A stretch of DNA of 64,000 nucleotides from contig DATAPH010000015.1 in assembly GCA_036265325.1 (NCBI GenBank), forward strand, positions 1-64,000, written 5' to 3'. Positions 39,726-46,793 of the stretch are shown here, in pieces; position 1 is the stretch's first letter, and every line of letters begins with the position of its first letter. The position numbers and the translations under genes are program-made. Under the pieces are notes generated by a model that did not search any database, was not told the origin of the DNA, and saw only the letters and a list, made by a program, of their open reading frames with translations. The DNA is from AC-51 sp036265325 (GTDB lineage Bacteria; Actinomycetota; UBA4738; HRBIN12).

Positions 39726-40550
39726 TCACGGAACCGACGGCTCGCGGAGGCAGCCCTGGTCGCGGCCGAGCAGCTCGAGCCCTTGGAGGTCGCCGGGCCC
39801 GAAATCGGTCACGTAGCCGCCGGACGGCTCCATCAGCTCCGCCTTCGACGTCACGTGGTCCAGACCCATGATGTGGCCCAGCTCGTGGAGGATCGTCGGC
39901 CCCTGGTAGGCAGACGAGATCCAGCCCGGCGGGTTCCGGTCGGCGGCGTTGATCACCGCCCACCCGCTCACGAACTGGGGCGTCCCGTCCGGTGGCGCGA
40001 GCGGCCGAGATACCGCCGCGAACTGATCTTCCCCGTCGTGGAACGGGATGTCGGTCTGCGACTGCGTCGCCCACGCGATCACGACGGGTGCCCATCGCTG
40101 GCCGTACTCCGACGGGATGTACGCCGATCGATCCTTCTGCGGGATCTCTTGCGTGGATCCGTCGAACACGAACGTGATGCCGGTGTCGACCGACACGCGG
40201 CGGACCGCCTCCTGCACGTCGGAGAGGGACCCGGGCGGCGCCTCATCCAGATTGACGACGTAGTGGATCGGGTCGCACGGATTCCAACGGACGGGGTGAC
40301 CACCGACCGTGGCGAGGAACTTGTACTCGTCGCTCGAGCCCTTCGGGCGCGACAGGTCGGCGACGACGCCGCCGACGAGTCCGAGCGATCCCAAGACCGC
40401 CATCGCCGTGAGGACGGCGACGACGGCGGCGAGGCGACGGCGGCGTGGCGGAGGGCCGATCGTCGGCGGAAGCGCAGTCCACGCGAGGTCCGGGCGAGGA
40501 GGCACCGCATGGTCGGGACGACCAGGCGGTTGGGGGTGTCCCGGGTCCAT
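39726..40550 (-). CDS. Membrane-anchored matrixin-like zinc metalloprotease
   Basis: A 274-residue protein: a Pro-rich cytosolic N-terminus, one helix (about 41-65) and an exported domain with the metzincin motif 'HELGHIMGLDH' (HExxHxxGxxH) and Met-turn-like 'ELMEPSGGY'. A 'VRWNPCDPIHYVVN' start of the catalytic domain is typical of actinobacterial M10-like proteases. Substrates are extracellular and unknown. ATG 40550 is preferred over 40559, because TACGAT ends 7 bases before it (leaderless). Confidence 0.88.
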   Translation of the reverse strand: MDPGHPQPPGRPDHAVPPRPDLAWTALPPTIGPPPRRRRLAAVVAVLTAMAVLGSLGLVGGVVADLSRPKGSSDEYKFLATVGGHPVRWNPCDPIHYVVNLDEAPPGSLSDVQEAVRRVSVDTGITFVFDGSTQEIPQKDRSAYIPSEYGQRWAPVVIAWATQSQTDIPFHDGEDQFAAVSRPLAPPDGTPQFVSGWAVINAADRNPPGWISSAYQGPTILHELGHIMGLDHVTSKAELMEPSGGYVTDFGPGDLQGLELLGRDQGCLREPSVP

Positions 40551-40623
40551 CGCGACCATCGTAGGAGCGGTATCGGCGAACGGTGAAGGTCACCGGAGCC
40601 TTGACTCGCACGACACCCGCTGA

Positions 40624-40773
40624 TTTGGCGACGTCAACGGCAGAGAATTGCCTGCCCGCTTCAGCGGGAACCGTGGTGACGATGTCCTCGTCGGTGGCAC
40701 GCACCACGACGTGCTGCTTGGCGGTGGCGGCGACGACACGCTGGATGGCGCCCCGCGGCACGATGTCACGACG
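40624..40773 (+). pseudogene. Fragment of an RTX (calcium-binding nonapeptide) protein
   Basis: After a stop at 40621-40623 the plus-strand frame encodes four successive RTX-like nonapeptides at 40666-40773: GNRGDDVLV, GGTHHDVLL, GGGGDDTLD and GAPRHDVTT (consensus GGxGxDxLx). No start, signal or remaining repeats are present, and the frame then runs antisense into sodX. It is best read as the relic of a larger secreted RTX protein. Confidence 0.6.
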
Positions 40774-40814
40774 GATCGGGCGTCAACACGTATATCGATC
40801 GCTGAGCACAGCGG

Positions 40815-41321
40815 CTACCGGACCAACCGCCGACGCTCGATAGGCCAGTACACGAGCACGACCTTGGCTTTCAGTCCATCGCGCGTCACCGGACCGAAGT
40901 CGCGCGAGTCTGTCGAGCGATGGGCGAAGTCGCCTTCGACCCAGTACTCGTCCTCGCCGAGCTCGCGAGCGCCGACGACGGTGCCCGGCACACCGATCAG
41001 CCGCTTCACGATCTCGTAGCCCGGGCGCTGGGGGTGCTCGACCACGACCACGTCATCGCGATGGAATCGCTCGGGCGTCACGACCAGCGCCCGGTCGCCG
41101 GGAAGCAACGTCGGCGCCATCGACACGCCTTCGATCGCGATCCGCGCCGGGTGGTAGCGCGCGAACGCGAACGCCGCGCCGGCGACAAGGGCCGCGCCCG
41201 CCACGACCCCCGACGCCGCTTTCCGACCACGGCGATAGGATTCGACTTCAGGTTCCTCGGGCAGCTCGTCCGGGCCCGAGAGCGGTTCGTCCGGGACGTC
41301 AGAAGGAGGGGGTTGGTCCAT
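40815..41321 (-). CDS. sodX: Signal peptidase-like protease for NiSOD maturation (SodX-type, S26)
   Basis: A 168-residue S26 peptidase: an acidic N-terminus, one helix (about 36-56), the catalytic Ser in 'AIEGVSMAPTLLPGD' and Lys in 'YEIVKRLIGVPG', then 'VEGDFAHRSTDSRDFGPV'. Its adjacency to Ni-superoxide dismutase identifies it as the peptidase expected to remove the SodN propeptide so that His1 can bind nickel. ATG 41321 shares bases with the sodN ATG on the other strand; ATG 41333 is an alternative. Confidence 0.87.
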   Translation of the reverse strand: MDQPPPSDVPDEPLSGPDELPEEPEVESYRRGRKAASGVVAGAALVAGAAFAFARYHPARIAIEGVSMAPTLLPGDRALVVTPERFHRDDVVVVEHPQRPGYEIVKRLIGVPGTVVGARELGEDEYWVEGDFAHRSTDSRDFGPVTRDGLKAKVVLVYWPIERRRLVR

Positions 41322-41712
41322 GTTCCATCGCATCCTCGCACCCCGTCGCACGGTTCACGCACATTGTGACCTGCCGTGCGGTGTCTACGACCCCGCGCAG
41401 GCCCGCATCGAAGCCGAGTCGGTCAAGGCATGCCAAGAGAAGTATCAAGGCAGCGACGACCCGATCTTCAAGGAGCGCGCGATCGTCATCAAGGAAGAGC
41501 GCGCCGACCTCGTGAAGCACCACCTGTGGGTGCTGTGGACCGACTACTTCAAGCCCGAGCACCTCGAGAAGCACGCGAACCTGCACGACCTCTTCTGGAA
41601 CGCGACGAAGGAAGCCGGCGCCGCGAAGAAGTCGGAGGACCCCGCGCAGGGCCAGAAGCTGCTCGACGCGGTCGACGAGATCGCGAAGGTCTTCTGGGAG
41701 ACCAAGAGCTAA
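41320..41712 (+). CDS. sodN: Nickel superoxide dismutase
   Basis: A 130-residue precursor. A 14-residue propeptide (MFHRILAPRRTVHA) precedes the nickel hook HCDLPCGVYDP. After cleavage, His1, Cys2 and Cys6 bind Ni. The rest ('QARIEAESVKACQEKY', 'HHLWVLWTDYFKPEHLEKHANLHDLFW') matches the four-helix SodN body. It dismutates superoxide in the cytosol as a hexamer. An AGAAGGAGG ribosome site stands before the ATG, and a 13-bp hairpin follows the gene. Confidence 0.97.
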   Translation: MFHRILAPRRTVHAHCDLPCGVYDPAQARIEAESVKACQEKYQGSDDPIFKERAIVIKEERADLVKHHLWVLWTDYFKPEHLEKHANLHDLFWNATKEAGAAKKSEDPAQGQKLLDAVDEIAKVFWETKS

Positions 41713-41729
41713 GACCGGCCCAGAACGCG

Positions 41730-41764
41730 GTGAAGGGCGGGGCCGTCGGGTCCCCGCCCTTCAC
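41730..41764 (+). terminator. Terminator hairpin of sodN
   Basis: Perfect 13-bp arms GTGAAGGGCGGGG (41730-41742) and CCCCGCCCTTCAC (41752-41764) flank a 9-base loop, 18 bases after the sodN stop. No U-tract follows. This is the strongest hairpin in the window. The rest of the gap up to 41998 shows nothing else recognisable. Confidence 0.75.
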
Positions 41765-41998
41765 ACGATGCGCCCCCTCGGCGCACACCCTGGCACACCA
41801 GGAATAGGAGGCCGGGCCGACCGGGGCGGGTCTGGCGGCGCCCCGGCCGGGATCCGGTCTCGAACGGAGCATCGGTCAAACCACGCCCGTCACGCCAGTG
41901 GTCAGAAGTCGGTAGGTGTGGGCCATCCGGCTGACCTCGCTGGGACCGGTCGGTACCCCGAAGGGTGTGCCCTAGCCCACTGCTACCGTGAGCGAACC

Positions 41999-42973
41999 GT
42001 GAAGGACATCGGACTGGTTGGGGCGTCGTACTCCGGCAAGTCGACGCTGTTCACCGCACTGACACACGCCGGATCGCACGGCGGACAGGCGTCGGTCGCG
42101 GTGGTGCCGGTGCCCGATCCGCGTCTCCAGGTGCTCACCGACCTCGAGCGATCGAAGAAGACCGTCGCCGCGCAGGTCCGGTTCGTCGACGTCCCGGGTG
42201 GGATGGCGAGCGCCCAGTCGGTGGCGAAGCTCCGCGAGGTCGAAGCGCTCGCCGTCGTCGTCCGGTGCTTCGGGCCGGACGCGTCGCCGGCATCCGAACT
42301 CGCGGGCGTCCGGGCAGACCTGCTGCTCGCCGACCTCGGCGTGATCTCGTCTGCGCTGGACAAGGCGGTGAAGAAGGCCCGGGGCAAGCCCGGCATCGAG
42401 GTCGAAGCGCTCGAGGCCGCGCAGAAGGCGCTCGAGGCCGAGATGCCGCTGCGGGAGGCGGGGTTGGCGGCTGAGCATCTCGCCGAGCTCCGCGGGATCG
42501 CGCCGCTGACCCTCAAGCCCGAGGTCGTGGTCGCGAATCTCGAGGAGGGAACGACGGTGCCGGCCGAGATCGACGACGCCGTCGGGGTGTACGCCGCGAT
42601 CGAGGCCGAGGTCGCCGAGATGGACCCGGCCGAGGCTTGGGCGCTGCTCGAGGAGTTCGGCGTGACCGAGCCCGGGCTCGAGTCAGTGATCGCGGCGTGC
42701 TATCGCGCGCTCGACCTGATCACGTTCCTCACGACGGGCGAGGACGAGACGCGCGCGTGGGAGGTGCGGTCCGGCGCTCAGGCACCCGAGGCCGCCGGTG
42801 TCATCCACACCGACCTGCAGCGCGGGTTCATCCGCGCCGACGTGATCTCGTACGACGAACTCGTTGCGGCCGGTTCGATGGACGCTGCGAAGGCCGTCGG
42901 GAAGCTCCGTGTCGAAGGGAAGGACTACGTCGTCCAGGAAGGCGACATCCTGAACGTCCGGTTCGCGGTCTAA
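41999..42973 (+). CDS. YchF-like (Obg-related) GTPase/ATPase
   Basis: A 324-residue protein. The G1 loop 'IGLVGASYSGKSTLFTALT' leads to a YchF-like order: 'VPVPDPRLQVLTDLERSKK', 'VRFVDVPGG' (G3), a coiled helical insert and a C-terminal TGS-like domain ('LITFLTTGEDETRAWEVRSG', 'GVIHTDLQRGFIRADVISYDELVAAGS'). It is shorter than classic YchF (about 360), and 'KPEVVVANLEEG' replaces the usual NxxE-type G4 region. It probably binds ribosomes. The GTG at 41999 lies 9 bases after TACCGT. Confidence 0.88.
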   Translation: MKDIGLVGASYSGKSTLFTALTHAGSHGGQASVAVVPVPDPRLQVLTDLERSKKTVAAQVRFVDVPGGMASAQSVAKLREVEALAVVVRCFGPDASPASELAGVRADLLLADLGVISSALDKAVKKARGKPGIEVEALEAAQKALEAEMPLREAGLAAEHLAELRGIAPLTLKPEVVVANLEEGTTVPAEIDDAVGVYAAIEAEVAEMDPAEAWALLEEFGVTEPGLESVIAACYRALDLITFLTTGEDETRAWEVRSGAQAPEAAGVIHTDLQRGFIRADVISYDELVAAGSMDAAKAVGKLRVEGKDYVVQEGDILNVRFAV

Positions 42974-43032
42974 CCGTCGCCAGTAGGTTCGGGTCGCTTC
43001 CACACCAGGGAAACCTGTATGGTAAGCCGCCT

Positions 43033-43422
43033 ATGGATGGGTACCGGATAGGCGAAGCGGCCAAACTGCTCGGCGTGCGGGTCGAAACGCTTCGGACGTG
43101 GGAGCGAGCCGGAAAGCTCAAGACCGACCGCACCACTGGGGGTCAGCGGGTCGTTCCCCAGTCGGAGGTCGCGCGGATCCTCGCCGAACGCCGATCGCTC
43201 GAGCCGGCGCCGTCGCATACGAGCCGCCGCAACGCCTTCCCCGGCGTCGTCACGAACGTCACGAAGGACAAGGTGTCGGCCCTGGTCGAGATCCAGGCGG
43301 GGCCGCACCGCGTCGTCTCATTGATCACGCGTGAGGCCGCCGACGAACTCCAACTCGAGCGTGGCATGGAGGCAACCGCCACCGTCAAGGCGACGAGTGT
43401 CATGGTGGAGGTGGAGCGATGA
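43033..43422 (+). CDS. MerR-type HTH/TOBE molybdate-responsive regulator
   Basis: A 129-residue fusion. The N-terminal MerR-like HTH is 'YRIGEAAKLLGVRVETLRTWERAGKL'. The C-terminal TOBE/Mop domain (about 66-129) reads 'NAFPGVVTNVTKDKVSALVEIQ' onward to 'GMEATATVKATSVMVEVE'. Mop domains bind molybdate, so this should act as a ModE-like sensor of the modABC genes, which start within its stop codon (ATGA). TATGGT lies 9 bases before its ATG. Confidence 0.9.
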   Translation: MDGYRIGEAAKLLGVRVETLRTWERAGKLKTDRTTGGQRVVPQSEVARILAERRSLEPAPSHTSRRNAFPGVVTNVTKDKVSALVEIQAGPHRVVSLITREAADELQLERGMEATATVKATSVMVEVER

Positions 43423-44201
43423 AGCGGTTGACGACCCTCTCGGTAGTCGTCGCGACTCTGGTGCTCGGTGGGTGTTCGTCGTCATCGTCGACCAGCGCCA
43501 GCACGAGCGGATCGACGGAGCTCACCGTGTTCGCCGCTTCGTCGCTCACGGCAGCGTTCAACCAGATCGGCAGCGACTTCGAGTCCGCCAACCCAGGTAC
43601 GACCGTGACGTTCAACTACGGCTCGTCCACGGACCTCGCAACGCAGATCGGCAGTGAGGGTACGGCCGACGTGTTCGCCTCCGCGAGCGGCACCGCGATG
43701 GATACCGTCGCGAAGGACCCCGGCGTCACCGACCGGACCGACTTCGCCACCAACCAGCTCGTGATCATCACGCCGACCGATGACCCCGCGGGGGTCTCGA
43801 CGCTGCAAGACTTGACCAAGCCCGGCGTGCAGGTCGTCCTCGGCGCCGCGGCGGTCCCGGTTGGCGACTACGCCCGCCAGATGCTCGACGAGAACAAGCT
43901 GACCGATGAGGTCATGCCGAACGTGGTGTCGAACGAGGCAGACGACGCGTCGGTCGTCGCGAAGGTGAACTCGGGCGAAGCGGACGCGGCGATCGTCTAT
44001 GCCTCGGATGTCGCGTCAAACACCGATGTGCGTGCCGTGCCGATCCCGACGAACCAGAACGTCGTCGCGACGTATCCGATCGCCGTTGTGACGGGCTCAT
44101 CCATCGCGACGGTCGCGAAGAGCTTCGTCACGCATGTGACCGGTTCGCAGGGCGAGGCGACGCTCCAGCAGTTCGGCTTCGGACCGCCGCCGACGGGATA
44201 G
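43419..44201 (+). CDS. modA: Molybdate ABC transporter substrate-binding lipoprotein
   Basis: A 260-residue lipoprotein. The signal peptide ends in the lipobox LGGC (Cys19), followed by a Ser-rich linker. The ModA core then starts 'LTVFAASSLTAAFNQIGSDFE' and continues with 'FNYGSSTDLATQI', 'GTADVFASASGTAMD' and 'AAVPVGDYARQML'. It captures molybdate (or tungstate) outside the membrane for ModBC. It is second in the operon after the TOBE regulator. Confidence 0.94.
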   Translation: MKRLTTLSVVVATLVLGGCSSSSSTSASTSGSTELTVFAASSLTAAFNQIGSDFESANPGTTVTFNYGSSTDLATQIGSEGTADVFASASGTAMDTVAKDPGVTDRTDFATNQLVIITPTDDPAGVSTLQDLTKPGVQVVLGAAAVPVGDYARQMLDENKLTDEVMPNVVSNEADDASVVAKVNSGEADAAIVYASDVASNTDVRAVPIPTNQNVVATYPIAVVTGSSIATVAKSFVTHVTGSQGEATLQQFGFGPPPTG

Positions 44202-44204
44202 CCC

Positions 44205-45008
44205 GTGTACCGCCGAGTTCCCTTGTCGTTCGTCGTGCTCGGCGCGATCGGCGCCGCGTTCGTGGCATTGCCTGTGCTTGGGCTTGCGCTGCGCGCGCCG
44301 TGGGGTCGCATCGTCGAGATGCTGAGCGGCCCGGGGGCGCGCACGGCGTTGCGGCTCTCGCTCGAGGTGTCGCTGCTGGCCACCGTGTGTTCCGTGGTCT
44401 TCGGCGTCCCGCTCGCATGGATCCTCGCGCGCGGAACGTTCCGCGGACGCGCCCTATTGCGGGCGCTGGTGATCCTGCCACTCGTGCTGCCGCCGGTGGT
44501 CGCCGGCGTGGGACTGCTCCAGGCGCTGGGCCGCCGCGGGATCGTCGGAAGCTGGCTCGAACGGTTCGCCGGGGTCCAACTCACGTTCACGACCGCGGGG
44601 GCGGTGGTCGCCGCGACGTTCGTGTCGATCCCATTGGTCGTGCTGTCGGCCGAAGCGGGGTTCCGAAGCCTCGATCCGCGGTTCGAGCGCGCCGCGGCGG
44701 TGCTCGGCGCCAAGCCCGGCTACACGCTTCGCCGCGTGATCCTGCCGATGGTCGCGCCGCAGCTTGTGGCGGGCGCCGTGCTCGCATGGGCACGCGCGCT
44801 CGGCGAGTTCGGCGCCACGATCACGTTCGCCGGCAATCTCGAGGGACGCACCCAGACGGTTCCGCTCGCCGTGTTCCAAACGTTGCAGACCGACCAGGAG
44901 GGCGCGATCGCGCTGTCGCTCGTACTCGTGGTCCTATCGATCTGCGTGCTCGTGGCACTCCGGGACCGGATCACCGGGATCCAGGACCGGGCCACCGGAA
45001 CCGGCTGA
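44205..45008 (+). CDS. modB: Molybdate ABC transporter permease
   Basis: A 267-residue permease with five or six helices and the EAA loop 'FERAAAVLGAKPGYTLRRVILPMVAPQLVAG', the contact site for ModC. The sequence 'LGEFGATITFAGNLEGRTQTVPLAVF' is characteristic of ModB/CysW-type molybdate permeases. The GTG follows the modA stop by 3 bases, and the stop overlaps the modC ATG. Confidence 0.94.
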   Translation: MYRRVPLSFVVLGAIGAAFVALPVLGLALRAPWGRIVEMLSGPGARTALRLSLEVSLLATVCSVVFGVPLAWILARGTFRGRALLRALVILPLVLPPVVAGVGLLQALGRRGIVGSWLERFAGVQLTFTTAGAVVAATFVSIPLVVLSAEAGFRSLDPRFERAAAVLGAKPGYTLRRVILPMVAPQLVAGAVLAWARALGEFGATITFAGNLEGRTQTVPLAVFQTLQTDQEGAIALSLVLVVLSICVLVALRDRITGIQDRATGTG

Positions 45009-46090
45009 TGCCGCTCGACGTCGACGTCGAGATCCGGCGTGGGGACCGGACGATCGCCGTCGCGTTCGAGGTCGGCGACGCCGAGACGGTTGCGCTGGTC
45101 GGACGCAACGGCGCGGGCAAGACGACCGCCCTGGAGTCGATCGCCGGGATCGCGGCTGCCACAGGCCGCGTCGTCCTCGACGGCCGGTTGCTGACGGACC
45201 TCCCGCCGGAGCGGCGCGGGATCGGCGTTGCGTTCCAGGACGGGATGTTGTTCCCGAAGCTCAGCGTGCTCGAGAACGTCGCGTTTCCCTTGCGTGCCGC
45301 CGGTGTCGGACGTGACATCGCCCGCACGCGCGCACGCGAGAAGCTCACGGAACTCGCGCCCGCGGTCGACCCCGCCGCACGCCCGACGATGTTGAGCGGC
45401 GGCGAACGTCAACGCGTCGCGCTCGCGCGTGCGCTCGCGGCCGAACCCAAGGTCCTGCTGCTCGATGAGCCGTTCGCGGCCGTCGACGCCGAAGCGAAGC
45501 CCGAGCTCCGCGCGTTGCTCCGCGGAACCCTCGCCGACTTCGCAGGCCCGCGCATCCTGGTCACGCACGATCCGGTCGAAGCGATGACGCTCGCCGACCG
45601 GCTGGTGCTCCTCGAAGACGGCCGAGTCACGCAGACGGGCACGCCCGAGGAGGTCAGGCGCCGCCCGGCGACGCGCTACGCAGCCGAGTTCGTCGGCACC
45701 AACCTCTTCCAAGGCGAACTCGTCCCCGACGAACCCGGTGTCGGCATCCTCCGCACAGGTGGCGCGGAGCTCACCGTCGTGTGGCCGGACGCGCTGCCCA
45801 CGGCGTCCATCCTCGATGTGCGCGCGACGCTGTCGCCCGCGGAGATCGCGCTCCATATAGAGGAACCACACGGTTCCCCGCGGAACGTGTTCCACGGCGC
45901 CGTCGAAGAGGTCGCCACGCTGGGCGGTCGCGCCCGGATCCGCCTGCGCACGGCGCCGCCGTTGGTCGCAGAGCTCACGACCGGCTCGGTCGACCGGCTG
46001 GGCATCGCCCCTGGTCGCGACGTCTGGGCGTCGTGCAAGGCCGTCGAGATCCGACTCATGGTGCCCGGCGAGGAACCCGATACCCTGTAG
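45008..46090 (+). CDS. modC: Molybdate ABC transporter ATPase with TOBE domain
   Basis: A 360-residue ATPase. Walker A is 'VGRNGAGKTTALESIAG', the signature 'LSGGERQRVALARALAAEP', Walker B 'VLLLDEPFAAVD', and the switch His is in 'ILVTHDPVEA'. The C-terminal third carries a TOBE-type domain ('NVFHGAVEEVATLGGRARIRL'). The start is fixed by the TGATG overlap with modB. It energises molybdate uptake. Confidence 0.95.
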   Translation: MPLDVDVEIRRGDRTIAVAFEVGDAETVALVGRNGAGKTTALESIAGIAAATGRVVLDGRLLTDLPPERRGIGVAFQDGMLFPKLSVLENVAFPLRAAGVGRDIARTRAREKLTELAPAVDPAARPTMLSGGERQRVALARALAAEPKVLLLDEPFAAVDAEAKPELRALLRGTLADFAGPRILVTHDPVEAMTLADRLVLLEDGRVTQTGTPEEVRRRPATRYAAEFVGTNLFQGELVPDEPGVGILRTGGAELTVVWPDALPTASILDVRATLSPAEIALHIEEPHGSPRNVFHGAVEEVATLGGRARIRLRTAPPLVAELTTGSVDRLGIAPGRDVWASCKAVEIRLMVPGEEPDTL

Positions 46091-46093
46091 GCC

Positions 46094-46783
46094 GTGAAGA
46101 CCGAGACCGACCGTTCGGCCGTCGCTTCCCCCGAGCCGGACGAAGGGTCCGGCAAGCGACGTAACCCCATCCTGCGGTTCCTGGGCGAGATGCCCGGCTT
46201 GATCATCATGTCGCTGATCCTGGCGATCTTGATCAAGACCTTCTTGATCCAGGCGTTCTACATCCCGAGCCAGTCGATGCAGGACACGCTTCAGGTGAAC
46301 GACCGCGTGCTCGTGTCGAAGGTCCCGTACTACCTGCACGACCCCAAGCGCGGCGACGTGATCGTGTTCTCCGATCCCGACCCGTCGAAGCAGCCGCAAC
46401 GGAGCTTCATCGGCGGCATCGCGCACTGGATCTTCGAGGGGATCGGTGTCCAGAAGCCCGACAACCCGGACTTCATCAAGCGAGTGATCGGCCTGCCGGG
46501 CGACACCGTCTGGGCCAAGAACAACCAGGTCTACGTCAACGGCGTGCCGATCAACGAGCCGTACGTGAAGGGCACGACCGGCGACTTCGACAAGGTGCAC
46601 GTGCCGCAGGGCATGTACTTCGTGATGGGCGACAACCGGCAGGAGTCGATGGACTCGCGATACGGGCTCGGCGTGATCGCCGATCCGAAGACGATGCCGG
46701 GTATCGGGTTCATCCCGCGCGACAACATCATCGGCAAGGCATGGGTCATCGTCTGGCCGAAGTCCCACTGGGGAACGCTCTAG
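46094..46783 (+). CDS. lepB: Signal peptidase I
   Basis: A 229-residue S26 peptidase with one N-terminal helix (about 34-55). The catalytic dyad is Ser61 in 'FYIPSQSMQDTL' and Lys129 in 'FIKRVIGLPGD', with box E 'YFVMGDNRQESMDSR'. It cleaves signal peptides at the outer membrane face. The GTG is 3 bases after modC. A TACCCT hexamer ends 7 bases before it, so it probably has its own leaderless promoter within the modC end. Confidence 0.96.
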   Translation: MKTETDRSAVASPEPDEGSGKRRNPILRFLGEMPGLIIMSLILAILIKTFLIQAFYIPSQSMQDTLQVNDRVLVSKVPYYLHDPKRGDVIVFSDPDPSKQPQRSFIGGIAHWIFEGIGVQKPDNPDFIKRVIGLPGDTVWAKNNQVYVNGVPINEPYVKGTTGDFDKVHVPQGMYFVMGDNRQESMDSRYGLGVIADPKTMPGIGFIPRDNIIGKAWVIVWPKSHWGTL

Positions 46784-46793
46784 CGGGAGGGTG

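Noticed and set aside
44720..46768. A 682-codon minus-strand open frame opposite modB, modC and lepB
   Set aside because: It has no recognisable motif and crosses three well-supported genes.
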